DNA of 64,000 nucleotides from Dermatemys mawii (GCA_007922305.1 ML677334.1:64269142-64333141), one strand, 5' to 3'. Shown: positions 57,601 to 63,055, counted from the first letter of the stretch. Made by a program: numbers and translations. The notes: a model not told the origin generated them from the letters alone.

Positions 57601-60600
57601 TGGTCCTTCTCCATATTGACAATAGCTCCTAAATTTGTGTTATCCACAAATTTTATTAGCACACTCCCACTTCTTATGCCAAGGTCATTAATAAAAATAT
57701 TAAAATAAGATTAGTCCCAAAACAAATCCCAGAGGAAGTTCACTGGTAACCTCCCTTCTGCTTGACAGTTCATTTTCAGTGTGACCCATTGTAGTCTCCC
57801 CTTTAATCATCTTCTCATCCACCTTTCAATTCTTATATTCTCACACCAGACTGGATAGAGCTGTCTTGTCAACAGCCTTCTTATCTCATCTGAAGTCCCA
57901 ACCATCCTAAGGGATACTGCTTTTCAGTCACCTGGAGTGGAGCACCCACAGGGACATCTCTCGAGGAAGAAGAGGAGGTTACTCGCTCTGTGAAGTAACT
58001 GACGTTCTTCGAGTTGAATGTCCCTGTGGATGGTCCACTACCTCCTCCCCTCTACTTTGGAATTTGTAACACACTCATTGTAGGGAAGGAACTGAGGACC
58101 CCCGGCTGTGCACGCGCTGTTCAAACACTGACAGTTTGAGAGGCAGGCACAGCACGTGCGCAGCCCGCAGAGGTACTGCTGTACAAATCTCCAATCAAAG
58201 GCGCTGGGATGCACCTTGACCTGAAGTGGAGCACCCACAGGGACATTCATCTCGAAGAATGTCAGTTACTGCACAGGACGAGTAACCTTCTCTTGCTTTT
58301 TCAGCCATTGTACCATAATAGAAAGAGACTAGAAGAGTTTTTATGAGCATTTTCGTTACTAGGGAAACAAGTCAACTTTGCTCTACAACTTACAAAATGT
58401 TCTGGGCGTGGAAGCAGATTTGTAAATGCCAGTTTGCATTTGATTTGTGCAGTAGTTCAAGATGATTTAGTCAGCCTTGGAAATGAAGGAACAACTTCAA
58501 GATGCAGTCCTTAAGATGGAAAAAAAACCCCAATTGTTAGCAGTACAGTGTGATTGTGAGAGCATTTTCATCTGCATTGCACTACAAGAGCTAAATCTGA
58601 CATATGTTTGACAGAATTCCAGTTGGCAAACAACAACATTTTAATAAGTCAGTACTGCTGCGAGACCAATGTGAAATCTGATCTGACAGCAAGATAAATT
58701 GATCTCACCCCACATTACAACAACAAATGGACTAAACTTGTAAAATTTGTGTATGTCCTTTCAGAACATCATACATACCTGATTTGCTGTCTGTCATTAC
58801 CAATCCTGCCTTAGTTTTCAGCAAAAAATGAACATGAATTTCTTGGCACAAATATGCACTTTAAGAATCCACTCAATGAATGTGGAAAGAATATTAAGCA
58901 CAATGCTCTGTATTTTACATGAATTTTACTCTCTAACAAACCTTTCAGTTTTAGAAACTTGATTTTAGAAACATTCAGTGATGTTTATTAGGTCCTGCAT
59001 TTAGTCCCCAGTCCTTTCAGAATAGATCTGATAGAGATGTCCTCTGCTGTTTTGTCAAGTCAGATGAATGTGTTTGCTTTTTAACTCTACAGGTCAAATT
59101 CACAGTTGGCATGTGTGGATGCAATTTGACTTCAGTGAAATTGTGTCCCCTTATGTTGCACTCTGAATGTCAGGGAGTTCTGCGAGCACTATAAAGGCAC
59201 AGAAACAGAGCAATTGAAAAAAACTGTAAACCCTGCATATGATGGAAATCACTTCAAGCTAGGGGATGCAGCAGCACCCCGAGTACCCCTACTTCTAGCA
59301 CGTATGAGCAAAAATATTCATTTGAGAAGCTAAACAAAACTTTAGTGGAATTAGTCTGAAACAGTCACTTCGAGGATCTTCACTTCATACTTTTGACAAC
59401 TCTTTTGATGGCACACTGCTAACTTCAGCCATATGTATAGGTTTAGTGTCATACATAATGCCATTGCCGCACATGTCAGAATGTCATAGAAGCCGAACTA
59501 TGTGCCTGGCTGGGTTCTGTAATACAAGAGAGGCAGAAGAGGAGTCAGGATTCCTCCATCCTTGAGCCCCAGAGCGGTGTGCAGGCACATCTGTAGTCCT
59601 TGTGCCCAGGAAGCACCAGACTGTGCCAGCCAAGTGTCACTGACAATGCAAAGCTCTCAAAAGAGAGAGTGAAAGGGACATGACCCTACTCCACCCAGAT
59701 CCACAGAGCTGGTCCCGTGGAGGGAGGAAGCACACCTGTGAAGAGATGGTGAAGTGGCAATCATCCCATTGTGCTCCTGGAAGGCATTATATGTGCCAGA
59801 TTAATAATACTTCTAGGAGTGCTGAGGTAGTGGACCATTACACAGTCTTCTGTTGCACTGGTTGCACCTTCAAAATAAAACATAGCCGTCATCATTTTTA
59901 GTAATTCTGACTAATAGGATCATGTTTATCTTAACTGGTTTGCCCTAACCAGCCTTTATGCTGAACACTATCAGTTTGGTATGACAGGGAAAGAAAACCA
60001 GGTATTTTTCTGTCAGACTGTTCTCTGTGATTTTTCTCCATATCAACAGCTGTCAAAGCCATCATGGAAGATAAGAGACTATAAAGTGCTTAACCCTGCT
60101 TTTTATGTTTAGGTTGCTGCCTTCTGCATTGCTCAGCAAACTTCTTCTGCAGCCCTGTACAAAGTGGCTCTTATTTCAATATTGCAGTATTCTGTGAGGC
60201 ATAAGGGTTGTGTTTTACTATTTAAATTCACTAAATTGTGGGTGTCAGCGCATGCAGAAATTGTTAACCCCTGACACCAATGCACATAAAAATAAAAGGT
60301 TAAGATAAAAAGGTCCACTGAAAACTGATGAGTCGTAGAAATAGTTAAAAGTGCCCTGCCGACAAAGTGTCTTGCAAAATGTACCTTCTGATGATGCAGG
60401 GATAGGAAAATGCCTTTTTATTTAAATATTTATATAGTTTTATTTTGAAAAAGAAACTTTGAATCCCAGCCACAGAAAGAGACAGTCTCTGGAGACCTGA
60501 AAATGGACCAGTTTGTCCGATCCCCTTATTCATTCTGAAAATATGATACACCACTGCAGTCAATTAACTTACTTATGCAATTAGGTACCATGACAATCAG

Positions 60601-61084
60601 GGTCTTTCTTATTCTTTGGAGTTCAGACCCCCTGTTCTCCCCTTTGGGTGTCTGGACTCTGAATGTCACATACACTGCTTGACATGTGTTACCACTCTCA
60701 CAGTCTCATTCAGTATGGGGTAAGGCCTCATTTTCCAAGAGGCACAAACCCAAGTCCACACATTAACAGTGTGCTCAATTTATAGGCACAGTTATTGGTA
60801 CAAGATTAATTAATGCAAGGCAAGGTTATAACAGACTGTCCTGGTTTTGCTGTTACAGATTAATCTCAGAGGTCTTGGGCAACTTTATAAAATCCGCATT
60901 GGGCATGACAACAGTGGAAATGATCCTAGCTGGTACCTAGAGGAGGTGAGACTTGAAAGAATGGCCCCTACCCCTGCCCGGGAGATTTGTCTGCCTGTAA
61001 ACTGCTGGCTAGCTGAAGATCAGGATGATGGAGACACCTGGACAGAAGTAGCAATTGGAGTGTCCGAAAAGGAGCTTTTGTCAA
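3514..61084 (+). CDS. Partial PLAT / beta-trefoil / PLAT-repeat gene, 20 internal exons
   Basis: I spliced 20 exons with AG acceptors and GT donors. Every junction phase matches, giving 855 codons without a stop. Residues are numbered from the first complete codon. PLAT1 covers about 1-127, a beta-trefoil-like region 139-403, a linker 404-455, PLAT2 456-580, PLAT3 590-710 and PLAT4 727-850. Each PLAT carries the family landmarks: a Y/W-x-V-x-V-x-T-G first strand, a K-I-x-I-G-H-like strand (weakest in PLAT3), a W-x-x-E-x-V strand and a W-L motif near the end. PLAT (LH2) domains are beta-sandwiches that bind lipid, protein or calcium. Tandem PLATs occur in LOXHD1, a hair-bundle protein. The trefoil block is not part of LOXHD1 as I know it. 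A long PLAT-bearing RP1 form is an alternative. No signal peptide, membrane segment or catalytic lipoxygenase domain is seen. Both ends run out of the window. Confidence 0.88.
4320..4398 (+). CDS. Exon 2: PLAT1 middle
   Basis: Phase 0 in, phase 1 out. The acceptor is GGTTTGCAG and the donor is GTGAGA after TCAG. Residues 51-76 give the strand NLFKIVIGHNGLGS, matching the K-I-x-I-G-H-(D/N) motif of PLAT repeats. The final G opens a Gly codon completed by exon 3. At 79 nt it would be easy to miss by open-frame length alone. Confidence 0.9.
5910..6660. mobile_element. Possible LTR-like remnant (unassigned)
   Basis: A GC-richer block in an AT-rich intron, with short direct phrases such as TTAAGGGCCCAGAAGCAG and several AGCTCCAAGAAGGGG-like repeats. 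I could not define termini or a target duplication, so the class is uncertain. It shares its general wording with the unassigned insert at 54640-55125. Confidence 0.3.
6880..6930. repeat. CA-rich microsatellite
   Basis: Simple (CA)n with CG and CT interruptions, inside intron 2, ending about 45 bases before exon 3. Confidence 0.9.
6977..7052 (+). CDS. Exon 3: PLAT1 GWFLE strand
   Basis: Phase 1 in, phase 2 out. The acceptor is TTCATAG and the donor is GTTGGT after CACAG. Residues 77-101 include GWFLEKILV and YSFPCHR, the conserved Trp strand and the F-P-C-x-R element that precedes W-L in PLAT domains. The last two bases open the Arg codon finished by exon 4. The 2.6 kb intron before it holds a weak LTR-like stretch. 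Confidence 0.9.
8365..8520. mobile_element. Palindromic short interspersed repeat, TTAAGC family
   Basis: The inverted pair GCACTTAAAC…GCTTAAAGTTAAG…CTTAAGTGCTTTGC is flanked by GCCCTGATC and GGTTCAGGGCC. Related copies are seen at about 24170-24250 and 39250-39330, so it is a dispersed foldback family, probably non-autonomous DNA elements. Confidence 0.5.
8619..8695 (+). CDS. Exon 4: end of PLAT1
   Basis: Phase 2 in, phase 1 out. The acceptor is TCTCCAAAG and the donor is GTAAGC. Residues 102-127 contain WLDQGEEDGKIVREL, the conserved closing W-L-D…D-G…R-E-L signature of LOXHD1-type PLAT repeats, followed by a Thr-rich tail. The R|W codon split at its start recurs exactly at the start of exon 17. 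Confidence 0.92.
8799..8830 (+). CDS. Exon 5: 32-nt micro-exon linking PLAT1 to the trefoil
   Basis: Phase 1 in, phase 0 out. It lies between a strong acceptor (CTATCTCTGCAG) and the donor GTAAAG. It supplies QELELKREEN, a charged linker. Its 32 nt are what is needed to carry the phase-1 end of exon 4 into the phase-0 frame of exon 6. Without it the frame of exon 6 meets a stop within a few codons. Support is therefore from splice sites and phase only, because it is too short for homology. Confidence 0.72.
8981..9110 (+). CDS. Exon 6: start of beta-trefoil-like region
   Basis: Phase 0 in, phase 1 out. The acceptor ATATAACCAG has a pyrimidine tract further upstream, and the donor is GTAAAA. 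Residues 139-181 contain WAAERWKFQKGNTLQF and GFIRLSPDGTVDALGDKK. The hydrophobic-x-L-x-x-DG-x-V-x-A hairpin pattern is typical of FGF/fascin/ricin-type beta-trefoil repeats. The start was set at this AG because only this frame stays open and continues into exon 7. Confidence 0.87.
9111..12499. other. Intron 6: mostly unassigned, with MITE traces
   Basis: 3.4 kb. The only structure seen is two related blocks (10845-10940 and 11250-11370) of the CCAGATTCT / GTGTAAATCAG inverted-repeat family, also found at 6745-6860, 29545-29650, 47785-47905 and 49395-49480. No exon can be supported. The rest is plain AT-rich sequence. Confidence 0.5.
12500..12600 (+). CDS. Exon 7: beta-trefoil-like region, second repeat
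   Basis: Phase 1 in, phase 0 out. The acceptor is ATTCTTTAG and the donor is GTATGA after GGAATG. Residues 182-215 contain GFFDVTVKRN and LALALDNGYVTG, a second trefoil-type hairpin (x-F-x-S…L-x-L-x-x-G-x-x-x-G). It joins exon 6 without a gap across a 3.4 kb intron. Confidence 0.88.
13624..13935. mobile_element. hAT non-autonomous element, complete, perfect 8-bp TSD
   Basis: It begins CAGGGGTAGGCAACCT and ends AGGTTGCTGACCCCTG, the inverted hAT termini. The 8-bp ATCTAACT is duplicated exactly at 13616-13623 and 13936-13943. At 312 bp it has no transposase. A truncated relative is at 21888-22072 and a GC-rich relative at about 40606. Confidence 0.9.
14480..14645 (+). mobile_element. MIR-like SINE fragment
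   Basis: It carries the order typical of MIR 3' halves: a GGGCAAGCCACTTAA core, TGCCTCAGTTTACCCATTCT, then GTGAGGATTAAT and a growing AT tail. The copy is old and diverged. Confidence 0.6.
15843..16016 (+). CDS. Exon 8: beta-trefoil-like region, third segment
   Basis: Phase 0 at both ends (58 codons). The acceptor is CTTGTGTAG and the donor is GTAAGG. Residues 216-273 include CELQVHVQPNRCAILESA and end in FVVHVK. The alternation of hydrophobic strands and Gly/Asn turns continues the trefoil pattern. As a symmetric 0-0 exon it could be skipped without a frameshift. Confidence 0.9.
16523..16735 (+). CDS. Exon 9: beta-trefoil-like region, fourth segment
   Basis: Phase 0 at both ends (71 codons). 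The acceptor is CGATTTGTAG and the donor is GTAAGC. Residues 274-344 include SYWKVHKISSGVCMIESL and PRMYLRIKDG, again the trefoil hairpin with W at the strand start and L-R-x-x-DG at the turn. It is relatively Cys-rich (four Cys). Like exon 8 it is symmetric 0-0. Confidence 0.92.
17218..17395 (+). CDS. Exon 10: end of beta-trefoil-like region
   Basis: Phase 0 in, phase 1 out. The acceptor is TTTTGTTTTAG and the donor is GTAGGC. Residues 345-403 include VYCHFKIEKN and GMYVGLQPDG, the last clear trefoil hairpins, then FYPHIIK. With exons 6-9 it gives about 265 residues, enough for two trefoils of ordinary size (about 130 residues each). The boundary between the two is not resolved. Confidence 0.9.
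17396..20963. other. Intron 10: unassigned sequence with ATT microsatellite and weak repeats
   Basis: 3.6 kb. It holds an interrupted ATT/TTA microsatellite at about 18806-18850, a diverged MIR-like stretch near 18085-18245, and a Harbinger-like end (AGGGCTTGTCTATGCAG) near 19717. Nothing else is recognised, and the short open frames have no homology that I can see. Confidence 0.5.
20964..21095 (+). CDS. Exon 11: Pro/Gln/Ser-rich linker
   Basis: Phase 1 at both ends. The acceptor is TTATTTTAG and the donor is GTAAGG. Residues 404-447 are low-complexity, rich in Pro, Gln, Ser, Ala and Lys (for example PSQPQGGMRKS and SPSASPPA), with no predicted fold. It is a flexible tether between the trefoil block and PLAT2, and as a symmetric 1-1 exon could be alternatively spliced. 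Support rests on splice sites and phase continuity rather than homology. Confidence 0.8.
21888..22072. mobile_element. Truncated hAT element
   Basis: It starts CAGGGGTCGGCAACCTTTC and continues as the inverted counterpart of the right part of the 13624-13935 element (the GGTGTGCCGAGTCTTCATTT block). It stops where a Harbinger-like MITE begins, and no right half is found beyond that MITE, so it was truncated before or during the second insertion. Confidence 0.75.
22076..22370. mobile_element. PIF/Harbinger-like MITE with TAA duplications
   Basis: The termini are GGGCTGGTCTACACT and the complement GTGAAGACATACCC, flanked by TAA at 22073-22075 and 22371-22373. It contains two internal hairpins: a 13-bp stem around 22118-22151 and a perfect 16-bp stem pairing 22275-22290 with 22306-22321. 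Confidence 0.8.
22766..23335. mobile_element. Second PIF/Harbinger-like MITE, carrying a nested insertion
   Basis: The ends are GGGCTGGCCTACACT and the complement of AGTGTAGACATGCCC, flanked by TTA at 22763-22765 and 23336-23338. It is related to the 22076-22370 element. Its centre is split by the insertion at 22820-23093. Confidence 0.8.
22820..23093. mobile_element. Nested insertion inside the Harbinger-like MITE
   Basis: A 274-bp segment beginning AAGAATCCTGTGGCACTTTA and including CATAAGCTTTCGTGGGCTAA, flanked by TTCAGTTAC at 22811-22819 and 23094-23102. The direct repeat looks like a target-site duplication. I recognise the wording as a dispersed sauropsid repeat but cannot name the family. 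Confidence 0.65.
25035..25237 (+). CDS. Exon 12: first half of PLAT2
   Basis: Phase 1 in, phase 0 out. The acceptor is GTATTTCACAG and the donor is GTAGCT after TTTCAG. Residues 448-515 contain WKVSVLTGS, then NVTLWIYGDKGVAGPI. The layout matches PLAT strand 1 and the second strand, but the usual G-T-D-A stretch is replaced by G-T-Q-A-N. The N-terminal 15 residues continue the exon 11 linker. The donor position matches the mid-PLAT intron of exons 1, 15 and 19. Confidence 0.92.
27080..27479. other. Assembly gap, 400 N
   Basis: Run of N followed immediately by a TA-rich microsatellite (about 27505-27521), a likely cause of the break. It is in intron 12. Because exons 12 and 13 join in phase 0 within one PLAT domain, no coding sequence needs to be missing here. 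Confidence 0.97.
28950..30180 (-). mobile_element. Diverged CR1 5'-region remnant, antisense
   Basis: Fragments such as GTGGTCACTGTTATTTTG and TGCTCCTTGAACCAG, and the GGTTCCATTGGAGCTAAGGT block, resemble antisense CR1 ORF and 5' sequence from turtles. It is broken by many stops. The assignment is from recognised wording only, and limits are approximate. Confidence 0.4.
30755..30841 (+). CDS. Exon 13: PLAT2 middle
   Basis: Phase 0 at both ends (29 codons). The acceptor is TTTAAATTTAG and the donor is GTAAGA. Residues 516-544 include EFYKIRIGHDG and EWKLEK, the K-I-R-I-G-H-D strand and the Trp strand of PLAT2. The intron before it is 5.5 kb and contains the 400-base assembly gap. Confidence 0.92.
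31107..31236. mobile_element. hAT MITE
   Basis: It begins CAGTGCTTTTCAACC and ends GGTTGAAAACCACTG, inverted hAT-type ends, 130 bp. TTAAAT lies next to both ends, but a full 8-bp duplication is not exact. It sits beside a MIR-like fragment (about 30990-31085, with ATTTTACAGATTAGATAACT). Confidence 0.75.
32000..32220 (+). mobile_element. CR1 LINE 3' end
   Basis: It contains GGATACTGGGCTAGATGGAC and CTTTGGTCTGACTCAGTA and ends in TTCTTATGTTCTATTCTA, the CR1 3' terminus with its short ATTCTATG-like repeats. It is a typical short 5'-truncated copy. Confidence 0.8.
33809..33941 (+). CDS. Exon 14: end of PLAT2
   Basis: Phase 0 in, phase 1 out. The acceptor is CCTTCCCTAG and the donor is GTACGT. 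Residues 545-588 include NFPAKKWLSRSRGDGD and IICELP, the closing W-L…D-G…E-L signature. Unlike PLAT1 and PLAT3, the intron in this half lies before the strand (after E-K) and not at R|W. Confidence 0.92.
34198..34349 (+). CDS. Exon 15: first half of PLAT3
   Basis: Phase 1 in, phase 0 out, 152 nt, the same length and phases as exon 1. The acceptor is TTTTGCAAG and the donor is GTAAGT. Residues 589-639 include YHIYVYTGHLEQAETDSP and YLCIYGKRGDSGLRLL, a canonical PLAT opening. The identical length to exon 1 suggests that the two PLAT openings share a duplicated ancestral exon. Confidence 0.93.
34950..35420 (+). mobile_element. MIR-like SINE split by a DNA element
   Basis: The left part (about 34950-35025) carries the tRNA-like head (GTGGTTTAGTGGACTGAGCA, GAGTTCTAATCCTGG). 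The right part resumes at about 35262 with the MIR 3' half (GATAAGTCATTTGGCCTC, CAGTTTCTCCATCTGTG). Between them lies the TIR element at 35029-35258. Confidence 0.65.
35029..35258. mobile_element. TIR element inserted into MIR
   Basis: The inverted ends are GGATATGTTTACACTGCAA and the complement of GTTGCAGTGTCAACATTTGC. The interior is a long hairpin (ATAAAATTGTAGTTTAG against CTGTAATTTTAT). TGA is found at both flanks, too short and not the usual TWA, so the superfamily is uncertain. Confidence 0.6.
37170..37324 (+). CDS. Exon 16: PLAT3 middle
   Basis: Phase 0 in, phase 2 out. The acceptor is TGTCTTCTAG and the donor is GTTGTA after GAGAG. Residues 640-690 include LGKLQKVLLHCEASN, YWYCEKVII and FNCER. 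The G-H-D loop typical of PLAT strand 5 has become HCEASN, so this repeat has diverged. The final two bases open the Arg codon of the R-W-L motif. The donor GTTGTA is weak but is the only one consistent with phase. Confidence 0.9.
38035..38260 (+). mobile_element. MIR-like SINE, near full length
   Basis: It starts GGAGGCAATATGCCCCAGTG, has the TTCAGGTTCAGGACAC B-box region, then CTTGGGCAACTTGCTGGAAC, CCTCAGATTCGCTATC and a TATAAATTATTATAATTA tail, following the MIR order throughout. Confidence 0.65.
40145..40345 (-). mobile_element. Probable tRNA-derived SINE
   Basis: On the minus strand it reads CAGAGATCCCAGGTTTGATC, a box B-like stretch, and a TGAGAGACCGGTGTTGTC segment upstream. It is flanked downstream on + by the CACTAGAGGGAGACAGAG phrase. 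Its boundaries are not sharp. Confidence 0.45.
40606..41010. mobile_element. GC-rich hAT-related fragment
   Basis: It starts GGGATTGGCAACCTTTCAGA, matching the hAT end at 21888, followed by GGTGTGCCGAGTCTTCCTTT. It then runs into a GC-rich interior with two copies of a GGTTTCC/CGCAGGCTCCTGCCAGC phrase (about 40750 and 40910). The CAG terminus is mutated. The proline- and glycine-rich open frames here are not genes. Confidence 0.6.
42528..42586 (+). CDS. Exon 17: end of PLAT3
   Basis: Phase 2 in, phase 1 out, 59 nt. The acceptor is TATGCTCAG and the donor is GTAAGG. Residues 691-710 give R-WLPFMSQG and EIELYPE, the shortened closing strand of PLAT3, without the acidic D-G-D loop seen in the other repeats. 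It lies only about 130 bases before the 100-base assembly gap at 42714. Confidence 0.85.
42714..42813. other. Assembly gap, 100 N, at an (ATTAT)n array
   Basis: Exactly 100 N followed by a pure pentanucleotide repeat to about 42857. A gap of 100 usually marks unknown length. It is in intron 17, between exons 17 and 18. Confidence 0.95.
42814..42857. repeat. (TATAT/ATTAT)n microsatellite
   Basis: Pure pentanucleotide array directly against the gap, so its true length is not known. Confidence 0.95.
42995..43039 (+). CDS. Exon 18: 45-nt linker between PLAT3 and PLAT4
   Basis: Phase 1 at both ends, 45 nt. The acceptor is TTTTTGGCAG and the donor is GTAAAT after AAATG. It encodes ELQINRQRKMQDEAN, a charged linker with no fold. 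Its phases join exons 17 and 19, but skipping it also keeps the frame (g|aa either way), so it could be an alternative cassette. Support comes from good splice sites and the matching position between two domains. Confidence 0.68.
43040..46713. other. Intron 18: unassigned, with tRNA-SINE-like hairpin
   Basis: 3.7 kb. At about 44245-44400 there is a SINE-like block in which GGCCCAGGTTTAAGTTCCTG faces CAGGGAGTTGAACCTGG, an inverted pair of box B-like sequences, followed at 44465 by GTGGTTAGGGCACTTGC. A hAT-type end (CAGTGGCTCACAAACTTTTG) is near 46219. No exon is supported. Confidence 0.5.
46714..46877 (+). CDS. Exon 19: first half of PLAT4
   Basis: Phase 1 in, phase 0 out. The acceptor is TTTACACTGCAG and the donor is GTACAG. 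Residues 726-780 include WKITVVTGG, TVSLYAYGENKSSGPI and an ADTFK end, a PLAT opening. It resembles exon 12 most closely (G-P-I after the turn, no G-T-D-A), so PLAT2 and PLAT4 look like a related pair. The donor leads into a 14 kb intron. Confidence 0.92.
46878..51724. other. First third of the 14 kb intron 19
   Basis: Apart from the foldback MITE at 47789 and a poly-A run near 49286-49303, no gene or element is recognised. PLAT4 is contiguous across this intron in phase 0, so no exon is expected. Confidence 0.5.
47789..47905. repeat. Foldback MITE of the GTGTAAATCAG family
   Basis: GGGCCTGATCCTCCGCT at the left faces AGGTCAGAATCAGGCCT at the right, with TGATGTAAATCAGTAAT and ACAGTGATGTAAAAC inside. 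Relatives occur at 6745, 10845, 29545 and 49395. Confidence 0.55.
51760..52241. mobile_element. hAT element inserted in the CR1 3' UTR
   Basis: It begins CAGGGATCTCAAACTC and ends GTGTTTGAGACCCCTG. The flanks are ATCTAGTC (51752-51759) and ATCTAATC (52242-52249), an 8-bp duplication with one mismatch. The interior is C-rich on +, which yields misleading Arg/Gly-rich open frames on the minus strand. It is 482 bp with no transposase. Confidence 0.88.
54640..55125. mobile_element. Unassigned insertion interrupting CR1
   Basis: A purine-rich segment (AGAAGGCAGAGCATCACC, AGACTGAGTCAGACAGGAG) lies between the CR1 middle region and its endonuclease part. I could not find inverted ends or a target duplication. 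It may be a solo LTR, but this is a guess. Confidence 0.4.
56062..56100. repeat. (TTCTA)n microsatellite
   Basis: Pentanucleotide array TATTC/TATGC with two variant units. Confidence 0.9.
56405..57900 (-). mobile_element. Second CR1 LINE, antisense, RT 3' half
   Basis: Minus-strand 57449-57141 encodes VVK…-free RT C-terminal text such as LVHLYKAQMRPHLEYCVQFW and LEQVQRRVTRMM. The 3' UTR lies at 56405-56480 on + (AGAAGGGAACATCATGCTAA). A duplicated phrase (GTTCCAGTGTG) near 57228-57257 adds a short in-frame interruption. It is 5'-truncated. Confidence 0.85.
57975..58289. mobile_element. MITE with ~65-bp terminal inverted repeats
   Basis: The left end GGTTACTCGCTCTGTGAAGT…GTCCCTGTGGATGGTCCACT (57975-58040) is mirrored at the right by AGTGGAGCACCCACAGGGAC…GGACGAGTAACCTT (58225-58289). 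A further partial copy of the same end (TGGAGCACCCACAGGGACAT) precedes it at 57937. The interior is about 180 bp and GC-rich, and no protein is encoded. Confidence 0.75.
58290..60858. other. End of intron 19, nothing recognised
   Basis: 2.6 kb of ordinary sequence leading to the exon 20 acceptor. I see no exon or repeat that I can support. Confidence 0.5.
60859..61084 (+). CDS. Exon 20: second half of PLAT4 in one exon
   Basis: Phase 0 in, phase 1 out, 226 nt. The acceptor is TTTGCTGTTACAG and the donor is GTATGT. Residues 781-855 include LYKIRIGHDNSG, WYLEEVRLERM and CWLAEDQDDGD, the whole second half of a PLAT domain. In PLAT1 this half is spread over three exons and in PLAT2 and PLAT3 over two, so one or more introns have been lost here or gained elsewhere. 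The gene continues beyond, because the exon ends in phase 1 with no stop. Confidence 0.93.
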
Positions 61085-63055
61085 GTATGTGCTGCCTACA
61101 TTATAACAAATGTTTATTAAACCTGAATCCTGGGTTGCTTTGTGAGCTGTTCATACCCCTGCCCTACCCCATGTGCAAAGGTGCCTAAAAGCCAGTGTAA
61201 CCAGCCACAAGACAGTCCCTCCCAACAGAGAGCTAACAAAACCCCTTCTCCTCTTCTCCCCCAGAGGCCAAGGGATGTGGTCAGTTTATCCCTATGCTCA
61301 TGTAGTGCTTGGCTGCTGCAACTGCCCCCTAAAACACTGGCAACTGGTGCTATTTAAAGCAACCGGAAGGCACATATTGACCGAGGAGCGGGGAACACTG
61401 AGGCAGCTTGAAATAAGGTTGATGTCACCCACTCCTAAGCTTCACAAAATGCTTTGTCGCTGCAGTCCAGGATCTGGGCCAATGAGTGGTTGTTGCTCAA
61501 ACCAGATTTGAGCTACTCTCTTTAAAATGGCAGTGTATAACTTGAGGACAGATCTTCTGAAGGACATCAGATGCTATCCATATTTCTGATGACACCATGA
61601 CTCTTCATAAGTGGAGCAGAAAAAACACCTACAGCAATTAAAAAGAACAAAGAAACAAATTTCTGGGTTTTTATAGTGGCACAGGGAGCTGGAAAAATCA
61701 TTTAATTTATCACTTCTTTATAGAATTCTCTTGACATTAACAGGATGATGGTGCACCTATGATCTGGCATCATAGGCCCCTGAACTAGACCTAATATATA
61801 TTATAGTTCAGGCAAATCGTATTTGAGATGAGATAGTAGGAATGCAAGGAATTAGTGGCTCAATGTATGAAGGCTCATCCTACACTTGGTGACAATCAAC
61901 TAATTCCAAAAGATGTAAACAAACTAATACCTTTAGGAGGGATGCCGTTTTCCAAAAAAGCACTCTAGATTGGAGCTGAGACTTTTTTTTCATAGATTTT
62001 AAGGCAAGAAAGAATTATTAAATCGTCTGTTTTGACCTACTACACAGCACAGGCCATCAAAATGTTGGGAAGGACAGAGATGTAAACTTATTCCCCTCTC
62101 AACTCCCTTCTCTTTTCCCCATTCCCCAGAATAGTATGCAATTTAAGCAACACCCTCACCGATTAAGGTGTTATATAAATTAGCATTGAGCAGGCAGAAG
62201 TGAGGCCCATACAATCTGGAAACAGTATTCGCATGAGCCTCAGTATCACTCTTGGGAACCCTTAGTGACATAAATGCCACACATTGGTGCAATAGGAAAA
62301 TGAATGCCTGAGTTTAGTGGAGTTGCATCAGGCATGAATTTGACTCTCAGGACCCAATTCTCTATTGGGCAGTCATTTACAACTGTGCCAAGGAAGTGGA
62401 AAATACTCCCATTCTGATATGTACACTCACTTTGGCCAGTTGTAAATGGCTACACAAAGTGCAAGGTAGTGGAGAATCATGTTTACTGTGTATATTGTGG
62501 AAGATATGCTCAAAACAGGGCATTAGTTCAGCCCTGTAAAAATTGGTGTTACACTATTGCTATTGTTGTCTTTACAGGGACACCATCTTTATTAAAACAT
62601 ATGCAGCAAGGAAAAAATATTCATTATATGGATTTTAGAAAATTCATAATTTTATTTTAGATACAAATTAACTATTGATTTTAGGTTCATTTAAATTGAA
62701 CATCAATATAAACTCAGCAGGGCTGCCCAAGGATTTTCTGTTTCTCCATCACCAGAAATTAAATCTAGCTATTTGCATTTCCCATTTACAAGAGTAATTG
62801 CTTACAAGTACTGGACAAATCACATCTCAAGTTATTTACCCAACAAAACAAATAATGTGCTGCATATTACCTAACAACAACCTGATGCAATTTTATAATT
62901 TGTCTCCAGTCCTTTCAAATCAATCTAGTACCTTTCACCAGCACTAAAGTCACTTAATTAAAAAACATTAAACCAAATGGAAAAGTATTTTTATAATCTA
63001 AACTAATTTCATTTTTTATTGCTCTTCTTTATTGCTCATCTTTTCCCTCTAAACG
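61085..63055. other. Intron 20, nothing recognised
   Basis: No further PLAT-like exon is seen. Open stretches at 61142-61511 run straight on from the exon 20 donor and have no PLAT pattern, so they are intron read-through. Confidence 0.5.

Noticed and set aside
61142..61511. Open frames continuing after exon 20
   Set aside because: A clear GTATGT donor ends exon 20 at 61084, and the text beyond has no PLAT features.
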